Source: a virus
IMG/VR virus record: IMGVR_UViG_3300027754_000060
Location: 33,086 to 97,085 of that record
DNA: 64,000 bases
Strand: one strand, 5' to 3'
Under the pieces are notes generated by a model, which was given only the letters and a program-made list of their open reading frames with translations, was not told the DNA's origin and searched no databases. Of the stretch, positions 28,044 to 37,900 are shown in pieces (the stretch's first letter is position 1; each line of letters starts with the position of its first letter). A program made the translations under genes and the position numbers.

Positions 28044-29264
28044 TTAAATTGGTTGTGAAGAAATCTTTATGTCGGATGGACGCAAGCAGTCATTACAGTA
28101 TATAGTAAAAGTATCACTAGAATATTGGTCACCCGAACAAGCCTCTGAGTATATTAGCATCTGTAGAGTTACATATGGATCATATCTATATCTTTTTGAT
28201 TGAGTATCTAAGTCCATATCATATGATAATACACCCTTGGTCCCGTTGGGACACAGGCCAGAACTAGAGCAAAAGAATAACTGAGAAATTATTGATGAGC
28301 TACTAGAGCTAGACTGTAAAATTCCAGACATAGGACTTATAAATACTGGCCAATTTGAATCGACACTAATGAACTCATAGGCATAATTTTTATCTATAGT
28401 TAGACCAGATATCTTGGCTTGAAGTAAATAGGTGTCATCATTTTGTTCTTTAGAAAGAGAATAAACATTTGTGCCGCTATTGCTTATTTTTACTGAAACT
28501 TTTGGCAAACATTTTTCGCAATAAAAAGATAATTGATCACTTGTAATTTTCTCTCCTACGCATGATACTGGAGTAACAGAAAGCTGGACCGTAGAAAATA
28601 AATGACTATCTAAAGAACAGGTCTCTACTAAAGAATAATCTAGAACAGAAGATGAACCATTGGGGCAAATCCCAGTATTTAGGCAAAAGGTTAAACTGGA
28701 AGATAAATTAAATTCATTTTTTGAAGGACTAATCAATCCAGATATCGGGGTAATTTTTACTGGCCAGTTTGAATCTACCCCTTTAAACTCATAAGCATAT
28801 GTTTCATTAGGACTCAATCCCATGATACGAGAAGTAAACTTAATATGATTTGTAGTTGAGCTATCTAAAGTTGTAGAAGTTGGTGAAATAATCTGTATTT
28901 GGGGTAAACAATCCTTGCAATCTAAATGTATAACATCGCTATAGAATACCTCGTTAGTAGTTGTAGCAGAGAATCCAGCAACTATATTTGCAAAAAGATG
29001 ATTATTATTAAGATTACAAGATAGGATATCATTGTATTTTAATAGACCTTCAGTACCACTTGGACAAAGGCTTTTATTCTCACAGAAAGATAAGCTTGCT
29101 TTTACTGAGATATTATCAGATAGAGGCTGAACAAAACCTGTTATCGGAGTTATAATACATGGCCAATTAGCTCCAGCTGTTGAAAAAGAATAGTCGTATC
29201 TTTCTTGAGGCTTTAGCCCAGAAAGCTTTACAGTTATGTCTATAATATTATTTTTTGACATCAT
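28044..29264 (-). CDS. SNWP-repeat protein, three repeats (406 aa)
   Basis: A 406-residue protein consisting of three copies of the same unit as the 1221-residue protein (YDYSFSTAGANWPCIITP, YAYEFKGVDSNWPVKITP and YAYEFISVDSNWPVFISP), each closed by a CxxCLP-type pair. The first unit has 'NKSLCPSGTEG' in place of STG. It starts at tandem ATGs at 29264 with AAGG eight bases upstream. It precedes the 1221-residue gene (18-base gap) and follows the 568-residue one (9-base gap), so the three are co-transcribed. A single ancestral repeat seems to have been expanded and then split among three genes. It is probably a fibre or appendage subunit. Confidence 0.7.
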   Translation of the reverse strand: MMSKNNIIDITVKLSGLKPQERYDYSFSTAGANWPCIITPITGFVQPLSDNISVKASLSFCENKSLCPSGTEGLLKYNDILSCNLNNNHLFANIVAGFSATTTNEVFYSDVIHLDCKDCLPQIQIISPTSTTLDSSTTNHIKFTSRIMGLSPNETYAYEFKGVDSNWPVKITPISGLISPSKNEFNLSSSLTFCLNTGICPNGSSSVLDYSLVETCSLDSHLFSTVQLSVTPVSCVGEKITSDQLSFYCEKCLPKVSVKISNSGTNVYSLSKEQNDDTYLLQAKISGLTIDKNYAYEFISVDSNWPVFISPMSGILQSSSSSSSIISQLFFCSSSGLCPNGTKGVLSYDMDLDTQSKRYRYDPYVTLQMLIYSEACSGDQYSSDTFTIYCNDCLRPSDIKISSQPI

Positions 29265-29273
29265 AATTATGCC

Positions 29274-30980
29274 TTATATAGTGGGTGGATAGTTGGAAGG
29301 ATATGGATTCTGAGGCATAGGCATCGGCATCGATGGATTGGCTGGTACTGGGGCTGGTACTGGGGCTGGTACTGGGGCTGGTACTGGGGCTGGTACTGGG
29401 GCTGGTACTGGGGCTGGTACTGGGGCTGGTGGAACTGGTGGATTAGCACAAGGCACTTCTATTATTGGATCATTTTCCCTGATGTCTGCGTGTATCGTTA
29501 TTTCCGGAACAGAAGATATAAATCTAGATAAATTATTGACGCACGATGGACAAGATACTGATAATAGACTACTAGTCATTTCTGAAGCATTAGTATCTGT
29601 AGAAAGTAAGACTATCTCCAAATCAACATAAGGAGCAGAAGCCCTAGTAAATAGTCCACTTTCAACAACATAATTTAAAAGCCCCGGTGTTCCACTAGGA
29701 CATTTGATTAATGAGTCGCAAAATGTTAATTTTGTATTAACTCTTGCTCTATGAGCAGGAGTACTTTTTAGCAGTCCTGTTGCCTGTAATATTACTGCCG
29801 GATAATTTGATTGTTTACTTCTTATAGTGTAAGTATGGTCTTGATATATGTTCTCAATACCAATAAATATATCTGTGATACCTCCGGCTATAACGGTTTT
29901 ATTTTTTTCTTGACGAATAATAGCTGTAGCTGTTGCTCCTGCTCCTCCTCCTCCATCTACAATGACTGTAGGAGCAAACAAATAATTTTTCCCACCATTG
30001 TCCACAGTTATATTAAAATCCTTATTTGCAGTATTGAATAATGCCTTAGCTATTGCTCCTTCTCCTGAGCTATCTTCAGAAACTGGAACTATAGTCACGT
30101 TTGGAGCTGATTTATATCCAATCCCTGGATTTGTTAAAGATATATTTGCGACATAACCAGGAACAACTACCTTTAATTTTGGCAAGCAGTCCTGGCAATA
30201 TAGTGTAAATTGATCACTAATGGTTTCTATTCCATTATATGATATCGGCTGTATTCCTATTTGAAAAACGCCATATAAGTCTCTCGTATCATTTTCTGAT
30301 ACTGGTGGATTTTGAGTATAATTAATAACATTAGCTGATCCAGAAGGACAAGCTCCTGTAGAAGAACAAAAAGCTGCTCTTATATCAAGCTTTAATTGTT
30401 GACTAGATGGCCGGATTAATCCTGAGCCAGGAACCATTGTTATCGGCCAATTAGAATCTACCCCGTACACCTGATATTTATATGTCTCATATGCCTGTAA
30501 ATTATTAATAATCGGGGAAAAATTATAAGTATTATTCCCAGCTTCTTTCAATGTTGTGGTTAAAATACTATCTTTTTGAACAAATGGCAGAAATATATTA
30601 TCTGTGAATCCTATTACTGGAAATCCTACTGTTGGTATTTTTAATGGAATATAAGATATATCTCTTAATATAATATAGTATGATTGTTTAGGTCTTAATT
30701 TTTCGAGAGTAGAATCTGGGCTTGCTTTATAGGAATATCTATCATTTCCAGAAGAGTCTTTAGATAACGATCTTACTGTCCAAAATACCGGAATTTCACC
30801 AGCAATAGCACTACTAGCACCAAAAGACTGGGTAGCGTAAATAGATGATATTGCTTCTATAAATCTATTATAATCTGAAATTTTACCAATATCTCCAACA
30901 AAAGATGCTGGCATAGCCATTAGATCAAGTTCCTCAGAACCCGTATAGTACGTAATAAAAAATTGGCTAGTAATATTCAT
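29274..30980 (-). CDS. SNWP-repeat protein with GxGY insertion and PAPV tail (568 aa)
   Basis: A 568-residue protein. Residues 1-185 are an N-terminal region with a hydrophobic start (MNITSQFFITYYTGSEELDL) and no recognised domain. A full SNWP unit follows (YQVYGVDSNWPITMVP, CSSTGACPSG, CQDCLPKLKV). A second unit is interrupted by about 90 residues of the 'NPGIGYKSAPNVTI ... GGGGAGATATAII' type, then resumes with a degenerate SNYPAV and CPSG. The C-terminus is a PAPV tandem stretch. The GxGY/GGGGxGA element is common in large secreted bacterial proteins. It is probably the membrane-distal or adaptor part of the appendage formed with the two downstream proteins. Confidence 0.65.
   Translation of the reverse strand: MNITSQFFITYYTGSEELDLMAMPASFVGDIGKISDYNRFIEAISSIYATQSFGASSAIAGEIPVFWTVRSLSKDSSGNDRYSYKASPDSTLEKLRPKQSYYIILRDISYIPLKIPTVGFPVIGFTDNIFLPFVQKDSILTTTLKEAGNNTYNFSPIINNLQAYETYKYQVYGVDSNWPITMVPGSGLIRPSSQQLKLDIRAAFCSSTGACPSGSANVINYTQNPPVSENDTRDLYGVFQIGIQPISYNGIETISDQFTLYCQDCLPKLKVVVPGYVANISLTNPGIGYKSAPNVTIVPVSEDSSGEGAIAKALFNTANKDFNITVDNGGKNYLFAPTVIVDGGGGAGATATAIIRQEKNKTVIAGGITDIFIGIENIYQDHTYTIRSKQSNYPAVILQATGLLKSTPAHRARVNTKLTFCDSLIKCPSGTPGLLNYVVESGLFTRASAPYVDLEIVLLSTDTNASEMTSSLLSVSCPSCVNNLSRFISSVPEITIHADIRENDPIIEVPCANPPVPPAPVPAPVPAPVPAPVPAPVPAPVPAPVPANPSMPMPMPQNPYPSNYPPTI
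29341..29430. repeat. 12-bp tandem repeat (PAPV-coding)
   Basis: Seven exact copies of a 12-base unit (plus-strand GCTGGTACTGGG) run from 29341 to 29424, followed by a half copy. They encode the PAPV repeat near the C-terminus of the 568-residue protein. This is a likely slippage hotspot that would vary the length of a flexible Pro/Ala linker. Confidence 0.9.
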
Positions 30981-31042
30981 TTTTTTGATTTTTATATGTT
31001 AAAAAGATTGAACTATAATGGTATACACCATACGAAAGACCC

Positions 31043-31897
31043 TTAATTTATTGGATAATTGTCCCCAGACACCCGACCTCCAACATATATTAGAGCAATA
31101 TCTGGGATATTAACCCGAGTATTCTCTGCTACAAACAATGATTTATTTTTAGCTGGAAGAATAACGCTAATATCTTGATCTGTTGGATCTGTTCTTATAA
31201 ATTTTAATGCTGTTTTACCGTTTAATATATATGTCCAATTATTTGATTTGTCTAATACTATATATTGTGCTTGGATTTCTCTCTTTTTTAATGTTGCTGG
31301 GTCTACACAACTAGTTGTTCTTGTAAAAGTATACTTATCGGATGATCCAGCAGTAGTGCCAGGGATATTTGTGGTAGTTATCGAAGAAGATAGTTCTATT
31401 TCTGACTCTCCAATAATAGTTAGTATGAATGTATTAGGAGGTATTCCCGGACCAGCCACTATCATTCCCACATCTAAACTATTTGTTCCTGTTGGCACAG
31501 ATAAGATAGAGTTACCATTTGGTCCTGATCGTCCAGTAACGATAGTAACGTTGTTGCTCTCAACAATATTCTGTGGAGCACAAACCACTTTATTATAGTC
31601 TGTATATAAAAGTACATTGTATTTATCTTTTACAGACATCTTGAGTAAAGTCTGAGTTTCTCCTCTGTGTACGGATCCTATCTTTATTCCCACTTTTCCT
31701 ATAAAGTTATTATCTGATATGATATTGTAAGATTTTGGAAAAACGCTGATGGTGCTAGGGGGACTAACTGGTAGAGAAGATTCTATGTCAAAATATACTA
31801 AATATTCATCTCTTCTAAGTAATGATTTTCCTGGTGATGGAAAACTTATAGATACTCCGCATTCGCATTCAGTTAAAGTAAAACTAGAGTTATTCAT
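31043..31897 (-). CDS. Virion-module protein of unknown function (284 aa)
   Basis: A 284-residue protein, MNNSSFTLTECECGVSISFP, with an ATG preceded by AAGGAATAATT. It has a central 'IVTGRSGPNGNSILSVPTGT' segment followed by 'LDVGMIVAGPGIPPNTFI', a beta-hairpin pattern seen in phage fibre and capsid-decoration proteins. A CVDPATLKKREIQAQYIV region and an 'NNWTYILNGKTALKF' strand pair follow. No named family. It lies between the 189-residue adaptor and the SNWP-repeat genes, so it may be an adaptor or head of the appendage. Confidence 0.5.
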   Translation of the reverse strand: MNNSSFTLTECECGVSISFPSPGKSLLRRDEYLVYFDIESSLPVSPPSTISVFPKSYNIISDNNFIGKVGIKIGSVHRGETQTLLKMSVKDKYNVLLYTDYNKVVCAPQNIVESNNVTIVTGRSGPNGNSILSVPTGTNSLDVGMIVAGPGIPPNTFILTIIGESEIELSSSITTTNIPGTTAGSSDKYTFTRTTSCVDPATLKKREIQAQYIVLDKSNNWTYILNGKTALKFIRTDPTDQDISVILPAKNKSLFVAENTRVNIPDIALIYVGGRVSGDNYPIN

Positions 31898-31906
31898 AAT
31901 TATTCC

Positions 31907-32467
31907 TTAGCTAGACTTTGCTGCGCATGACTCTTCAAAACATCTAATCGTAATAACTTGTTCTGATACTTTTTTATTATCTAAAAGTACAGTAAATTTA
32001 AATATGCTTATATTGTCACTTAGAGCTATGCTTAGGTTAATAGGAATTTCTGCTTTTCTATCATATACGTCTGGATCTTCTTTCTTTATTTTTGGAAGAG
32101 TGTATATTGAGAATTGGGGGGACAGAATAGAAATACTCCCAGCCGTAGTATTTTCTGTTAATTCTATAAAATCAAATGTATAATTCGCTGGGGCATCTTT
32201 TAAGTTCGTAACATCAGCAAGCAATGTATCTCCAGCACAACAAAAGCTCGATAATATATCTGTTATTTTTTTTGAGTTATGACTAAATCCAATTACTGGT
32301 ACGGGCTCAAAACAAACCTTTTGACTAATCCATTCAACGACAGACCCATTAGTAAGTTTACTATAAAGCTTTCCAGTTGAACTATTAATAACCAACTCAC
32401 CCACGTCCAGTTGATCTGCATGAGGAGCTGATTCCGTCTGGTCATCTCTTTTTAATAATAATTTCAT
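31907..32467 (-). CDS. Tail-fibre adaptor-like protein (186 aa)
   Basis: The ATG at 32467 overlaps the stop of the fibre gene before it (ATGA) and has GGAG ten bases upstream; a longer frame would need a TTG start. Residues 1-55 (QLDVGELVINSSTGKLYSKL, VVEWISQ) match the 'ld.GElaiNt.dgklY.k' opening common to phage tail-fibre and baseplate adaptor proteins. The C-terminal part (ADVTNLKDAPANYTFDFI, then FKFTVLLDNKKVSEQVITIRC) is beta-rich with a closing Cys and could be a divergent relative of the SNWP unit. It probably links fibres to the tail. Confidence 0.6.
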   Translation of the reverse strand: MKLLLKRDDQTESAPHADQLDVGELVINSSTGKLYSKLTNGSVVEWISQKVCFEPVPVIGFSHNSKKITDILSSFCCAGDTLLADVTNLKDAPANYTFDFIELTENTTAGSISILSPQFSIYTLPKIKKEDPDVYDRKAEIPINLSIALSDNISIFKFTVLLDNKKVSEQVITIRCFEESCAAKSS

Positions 32468-34878
32468 ACTGTGCAAACTCCTGTGAATAATATAGATCCA
32501 AAATCCCAGTTACTCAAAACATCTTTTATCGCTTCGTCAACCTCTTCGTCTAATAAAGAATTCCCACCACTTCTAACAAAAGCATATGCACTTTCTCCAG
32601 AATCATTAATAGCAGATACTCGGTATAGATAATCTATATTATTAGATAGGCCATAAATAGTTTCATATGTATTAATTATTAGACTGCTCGAAGTATTATA
32701 GTTGACCCAAGATATACCATCGTTTTCGGACTCTTCTATGATGTATCCAGATACTGCGGAAGATCCAGCAGAAGTTGGTGCTGTCCAAGACAAAGCTATG
32801 TCTGATGTTGATTCTCCGAATGTTCTTGTCTGAGAAATGTCTTTAGGGCACTCTGGAACAGATTCATTAGAGATCATTGAAATAGAAGCTTCTGATGGAT
32901 TACTAATGCCAACAGCATTTTGAGCACTTACTCTAAATAAATAATTGACAGATGCACCCAACCCTATAACGGTACAAGATGTTTGATTCGCTATTCCTCT
33001 TAATATTAAATATGGTCCTTGTGGGAGAGTTGTCCAAGTACTTCCACTATTGGCTGAAAACTCAATAATATAGTTAACAATTTTTTTACCACCATCAGAA
33101 CTTTGGGTCCAACTGATACTAAATTCATTATGTCCAGATACTAATGAAGAAACATTTGTTGGGGATGGCGGAGCTGTTGGATTTATTGTTGGTTTTCTAG
33201 AAATAATTTTTCCATCAGAATTAATTGTTAATAAAGCATTTACGACATATTCACTAGATATTGTTATTCCTGGTTTAGGAGTTATATATAGTTCTTTTGT
33301 TATCAAACTATCAGTATATGTTGATCCATTTACGGTCAATGAAGAATAAGAAGAAAGCAAATTACCGGCCGTTTTATTATTTATACTAGCCATGACATAT
33401 GGGGTTCTTGTATTTATGCAAACTTTTGGTGATTCATCTACATGATATCCTATTGGGAGCAACTTCTCTCTGTCTGAATATCCTGTTAAAATTACTCCAG
33501 TCATACTCCCGCTAACAGCGTTGTTAATATTCGAGTCGATTAGAAAAGCTGGAATCAAACCAGTATTATTACCACTGCCATCTAACGAAAATAAATTAAC
33601 GTCATAATTCCCCCTAGTTGTGGATTTATATCCATATATTGAAAAATCGATATTCTCTGCTAACATATTGAAAGATGTACTAGTGTTAGGACGAGTACTA
33701 ATGTGATTAAGAGTATTGGGCTTGAATGTATTAGCGTCCGCATTATTAAATGGACCGGGTCCACAACCCCATTTGCTAGTAGCGTCAGGCTCTAACTGCA
33801 TAGAAAGATATCCTCCTTTTTTAACAGAAAAAGCATAACCATTAACACAAGTAACTCCAGCAGGAATCACAGAAGTGCCTATGTCTGGACAGATGAGCAT
33901 GACATATCCAGGATTCGAGTCACCATTAGCATCCGTAAAAGCATTTGTGGACTCGAAGATTGAAGCAAAGGAAGTGCTTGGGTCTGGCTCGTCCGCTGGG
34001 AATGTTATACTAACAGCAGCTTTTACATAAGTAACAGCAAGAGTATCTGCTTTAATAATAGCTATTGTGTCGCCTAAGGAAAATTCTTCGTCTAGTGTAT
34101 CTAATGTAAATCCAGCATAGTCATCGGCTGATCCTAGGAGAGCCCAGGTTGGTTTGCTTCTGTAGAAAATTATTCTATCCTCAAAAATACTTATTGCTCT
34201 TTTTGGATATCTATTCCATTTTACTCCTTCTGCTTTTAGATATACTGCTGGCATCCATGCTGCTGGTCCACTTCCTTGGTGAGTTAAGATAGTATCTTTA
34301 TAAGAACTAATATTCGCCCCTATTTGAATGTTACTAACTGTTAAATTTGCCCCACTAATATTAACTTCTGCAGGTATTATTGAACCCTCAACAGTTTTTT
34401 GGGGAATATATTCAACGGGTGAAAATATAGCTAGTTCTCTTGTTGGGTTTGCAGTACTACCTCCATCACTAACAAATATGGGCCTATTAACAGTTACATT
34501 TGGCATAGTTAGCTTGTTTATTCCAGTATTAACAATGAATGTACTGTTAGTATTTACTGTTTGATTATCGACTTTATATACCAAAGATCCAGTTGTTCCA
34601 GGATATTGTGTTAGTATATTCCCGGCAGCATCTATTTTATTTAATTGTTGAGTAAAAAGTTTTTGCACTATCATTCCACTAGCAGTCACATATCCAGGAG
34701 TTATTAGTTCTATTCCACTGTTTGATACAAGATGCATTTTTCCACTAGCTGCAAGACTAACATAATCGCTGCTAATTATATCATAGTATGTACCATCTAC
34801 TTTTGGATTGTTGGTTGATATTGTAACTCCACCCCATCCTGTAGGGCTCATGACATTTGACCAGATTGGCGTAGGCAT
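32464..34878 (-). CDS. Tail fibre with two fibronectin type III domains (804 aa)
   Basis: An 804-residue protein preceded by AAGGACAATAT. The N-terminus (MPTPIWSNVMSPTGWGGVTI) and the following 'SSDYVSLAASGKMHLVSNSGIEL' are typical of fibre shafts that begin with a labelled-tip motif. Residues about 560-740 form two FN3 domains: 'PPSPTNVSSLVSGHNEFSIS' with 'YLFRVSAQNAVGISNPSE', and 'DIALSWTAPTSAGSSAVSGY' with 'LYRVSAINDSGES'. Residues about 260-440 contain a module also present in the neighbouring 1229-residue fibre (PAGVTCVNGYAFSVKKGGYL, IDFSIYGYK). It is probably a side or tip fibre binding host glycans; FN3 domains on phage fibres are known to aid adsorption. Confidence 0.7.
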   Translation of the reverse strand: MPTPIWSNVMSPTGWGGVTISTNNPKVDGTYYDIISSDYVSLAASGKMHLVSNSGIELITPGYVTASGMIVQKLFTQQLNKIDAAGNILTQYPGTTGSLVYKVDNQTVNTNSTFIVNTGINKLTMPNVTVNRPIFVSDGGSTANPTRELAIFSPVEYIPQKTVEGSIIPAEVNISGANLTVSNIQIGANISSYKDTILTHQGSGPAAWMPAVYLKAEGVKWNRYPKRAISIFEDRIIFYRSKPTWALLGSADDYAGFTLDTLDEEFSLGDTIAIIKADTLAVTYVKAAVSITFPADEPDPSTSFASIFESTNAFTDANGDSNPGYVMLICPDIGTSVIPAGVTCVNGYAFSVKKGGYLSMQLEPDATSKWGCGPGPFNNADANTFKPNTLNHISTRPNTSTSFNMLAENIDFSIYGYKSTTRGNYDVNLFSLDGSGNNTGLIPAFLIDSNINNAVSGSMTGVILTGYSDREKLLPIGYHVDESPKVCINTRTPYVMASINNKTAGNLLSSYSSLTVNGSTYTDSLITKELYITPKPGITISSEYVVNALLTINSDGKIISRKPTINPTAPPSPTNVSSLVSGHNEFSISWTQSSDGGKKIVNYIIEFSANSGSTWTTLPQGPYLILRGIANQTSCTVIGLGASVNYLFRVSAQNAVGISNPSEASISMISNESVPECPKDISQTRTFGESTSDIALSWTAPTSAGSSAVSGYIIEESENDGISWVNYNTSSSLIINTYETIYGLSNNIDYLYRVSAINDSGESAYAFVRSGGNSLLDEEVDEAIKDVLSNWDFGSILFTGVCTV

Positions 34879-34904
34879 ATATTGTCCTTATTATATAAAA
34901 TATG

Positions 34905-37900
34905 TTAGGTGGGCTTGATGTCTGCAAAAAAGTTAGTGCAATTATTAGTATCTTCATTCCGCTCTTCACAATCTTCACAAAGAGCAGTATTAATGTTAAT
35001 AGTTTTTCTGCCAATACAAGGAGGAAAAATCCCAATAGAATTTCCCTGACGGTCACGATTTTCGAAAAGAGCTATGAGTATTTGAGCCATTATCTCAGCA
35101 TCTGTTAGACGATTATCTCCAGTAAGTTTTGTTGTATTAACTCCCGTGTCCCCCACCACTATCTGGTCCGTCTGCTCCACCACCTCATCCATTTCCGTGT
35201 CCGTGTCCACCACTGTATTTCTATTTGGGTTTACAAATGTACCGGAAGGTAGAAATTCAGCTAGGCTTTTAGGAGACAATACAGTTCCGTCTCCTATAAC
35301 TATATGATCAGCATATAGCCATCCTCTAACACTGAGATTTGCAAAAGTTGTACCAGGTTGACCCGCTGCATTTATTCCAGCAGAAACCGGATATGGATTA
35401 TCCCTTTTTATCATTACAGAAGAAGATCCCGTAGATATTAAACTAGTTCTTGGCTCAAAATATGCTGCTTTGTGCCACTCATTAATATTCGGTAGCCAAT
35501 ATTTTTGATAAGTATTTTTATTGATTAAATAAGAATTGTTTCCAACATCAAGAATATCATATGCCCCATTATTAATAGTGCTATCAATATAGGCAATATT
35601 ATCCACTGATAATATGGCTCCGTTGTGCAACCAGTTCATATACTTAATACTGTTTAGATAATTAACAAATACAACAGGCTTATTTCCCATATTGGCTTTA
35701 ACACTATAAAAATATGGATTACCAGTTCTTGTTATTCCTCCGATACTGGAGCTAGACATAGCTGGATCATATAAAGATCTATCGTTACCAGTATCAGTAG
35801 CAACAGCATTTAAGAATCTAACATATTGACTATTAGTAACTTCATACTTTCCGATACGATAGTTTTTTGCTACTACTCCCAAGTCATCTGCTCCATAAGC
35901 AGCATAAGTATTGTCTGAGTATAAGTACAAATTAGTTTCATCTGGCAGATTGTTGACATTTGTAACATTGGTAAATTCTAAGTTTAGGCCTGTGGCCGCA
36001 GAAATATGCGCGATGTCCGTGATGCCATATTGGGCAGCTATTCTAAAGCCTATATTTTCATACCCACTGTTTCTTACAAAAGATGTTATATTTCTTAAAC
36101 CTGTAACTCCTATAGAATTATCTAAACCTGTTTTCCATGATCCGCCAGCTGCGAATTGAGACAAATTAGTTGAGCTGGAAATAGAGTCTTCGATCCACTC
36201 AGCAGCATTTCCGTTCTGATCATAAGTGCCGTAGTATGATGGTAAACCATTGGTTCCAACTGATGTTACCATTCCAGAAAAAGTGCCAGAGGCAATATTT
36301 AAAAAGTTTACTGAGGGATTTTGAGAGCTAACTCCTGATCCACCAGAATTAACAATTATAGCAAATGGTGGGATATCGGTGGCTGAATAAGAAATTTCAC
36401 ACGGTTCGCATTGAGGTTTTTGAGTAGCGAAAACATGATACGTCCCAGAAGGAACTGTTGATCTTCCAACATTTGCCTTTACAGATATTGCTGGACTACC
36501 ACCCAAACCATAAACAGAAAAATTAATATCTTTTTTCAATGTATTAAATACTGTATCTGTTTCTGGTCGAATACTAATTATATTGGTGGTGGCAGTAGAA
36601 ATATTTCCCACGTCTGATAAATTTTTCTTAATTAATAAATAGCCACCCTTTGTTACAGATAAGATAGTAGCTGGAACAATAGTATTCGTTGTTACGTTTT
36701 GATTTAATAACATCGATGAAATAATTCCATTACTAATATCTAGACTAGCAATATCTCTGTACTCGGTAGATCCACTCATAACTATAGAGATTTGATCTCC
36801 TACAGAAAATTCTGCTACTGGCACAGTTTCATTAAGGGTTACTTGTCTAAGAGCTATAGATGCAGATCTACCAGAATAAGTATTCCAGGTTATGTCTTGA
36901 TTTGTCAGAAAATAATCATCGACATCATAAATGCCTGTTATGGCTCCGTAAGTAGTTGTGCTCAGTATCTTATTGGCTGGTATCGAGGTTCTGATGGTCC
37001 CATTACTATATGATAAGCCACTAGCAGCAGAAATCTTATTGGCTGAATTAATTACTAAGATACTACTAGGAGCTATTGAATTCATAGTAATATCAGATGA
37101 AACTAATTTAGTTACTGTTAATGTACCAGCACACGCTAGAGCAGGGTCTGCTCCACTACCTAAACCTATAGTGCTTGCGTTTAAAGTAATAGTTGGAGAG
37201 TTAACTGTCAGTCCAGAAGATGTTATGGTCGATGACGATGAAGAAAATTGTATTTTACTATTATCGTATCCGAGAGAAGTATTTCCATCTTTTTGAATAG
37301 TTATATTATTACCTGAATACCCAAGAATAGTACTATCAGCATTAGTTTGAAGAGTTTTTACTGCTGATGATCCAGAAGACACAATAATGTTTAGTTGTCC
37401 CTTTGTTAAATCAGTACTATAAGCTATCGACTCTATTTGTGAATAATCTATTTTATTTCCAGCAGAATTTTTAGCAGACAGATTGATTCGTGAAACAACA
37501 TCATTATTAGAAATGACACCAGTAGGCTTATGATACAATGTCATATTTGCTGGATGACAAGCATTTCTGTTTTCTAATCTAAATCCTTCTTGGCAGATAG
37601 TATTCACAACATGAAAGATTGTGCTGGGTCTTGATCCAGATGGAATATTTAATCCTAATCTTCCATCATAAGAAAAGAATAAATTGCGGTTTCCACTACC
37701 ATTAACAATAAAGTCGCTGTTCTGTTTTGTATTGTTGAATATTGTGGGACTATCACCAGAAATAGGTATAATAGTTCTTGCTGTTCCAGAAACAGATGAT
37801 CCCAAAAACAAAAGACTATTATTGTTGCCCGAACTCAAATATATGGGGGCTGATCCTAATGCCCCATTATTATTATATTGTAAAGCTTGATAGTCTCCCG

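Noticed and set aside
29267-29449. QPQY-rich frame over the PAPV-coding repeat and its mirror GAGT frame
   Set aside because: Both are alternative-frame readings of the 12-base repeat in the 568-residue gene. They lack ribosome sites.
31018-31031. ATGGT/ACCAT inverted repeat upstream of the 568-residue gene as an operator
   Set aside because: The stem is only five base pairs with a four-base loop, and nothing else marks it as a binding site.
36030-36250. Diversity-generating retroelement variable region in the FGE-like fibre
   Set aside because: The fold family is right, but no reverse transcriptase, no template repeat and no adenine-rich AAY codon bias were seen within the window, and the half that normally varies has ordinary codons.
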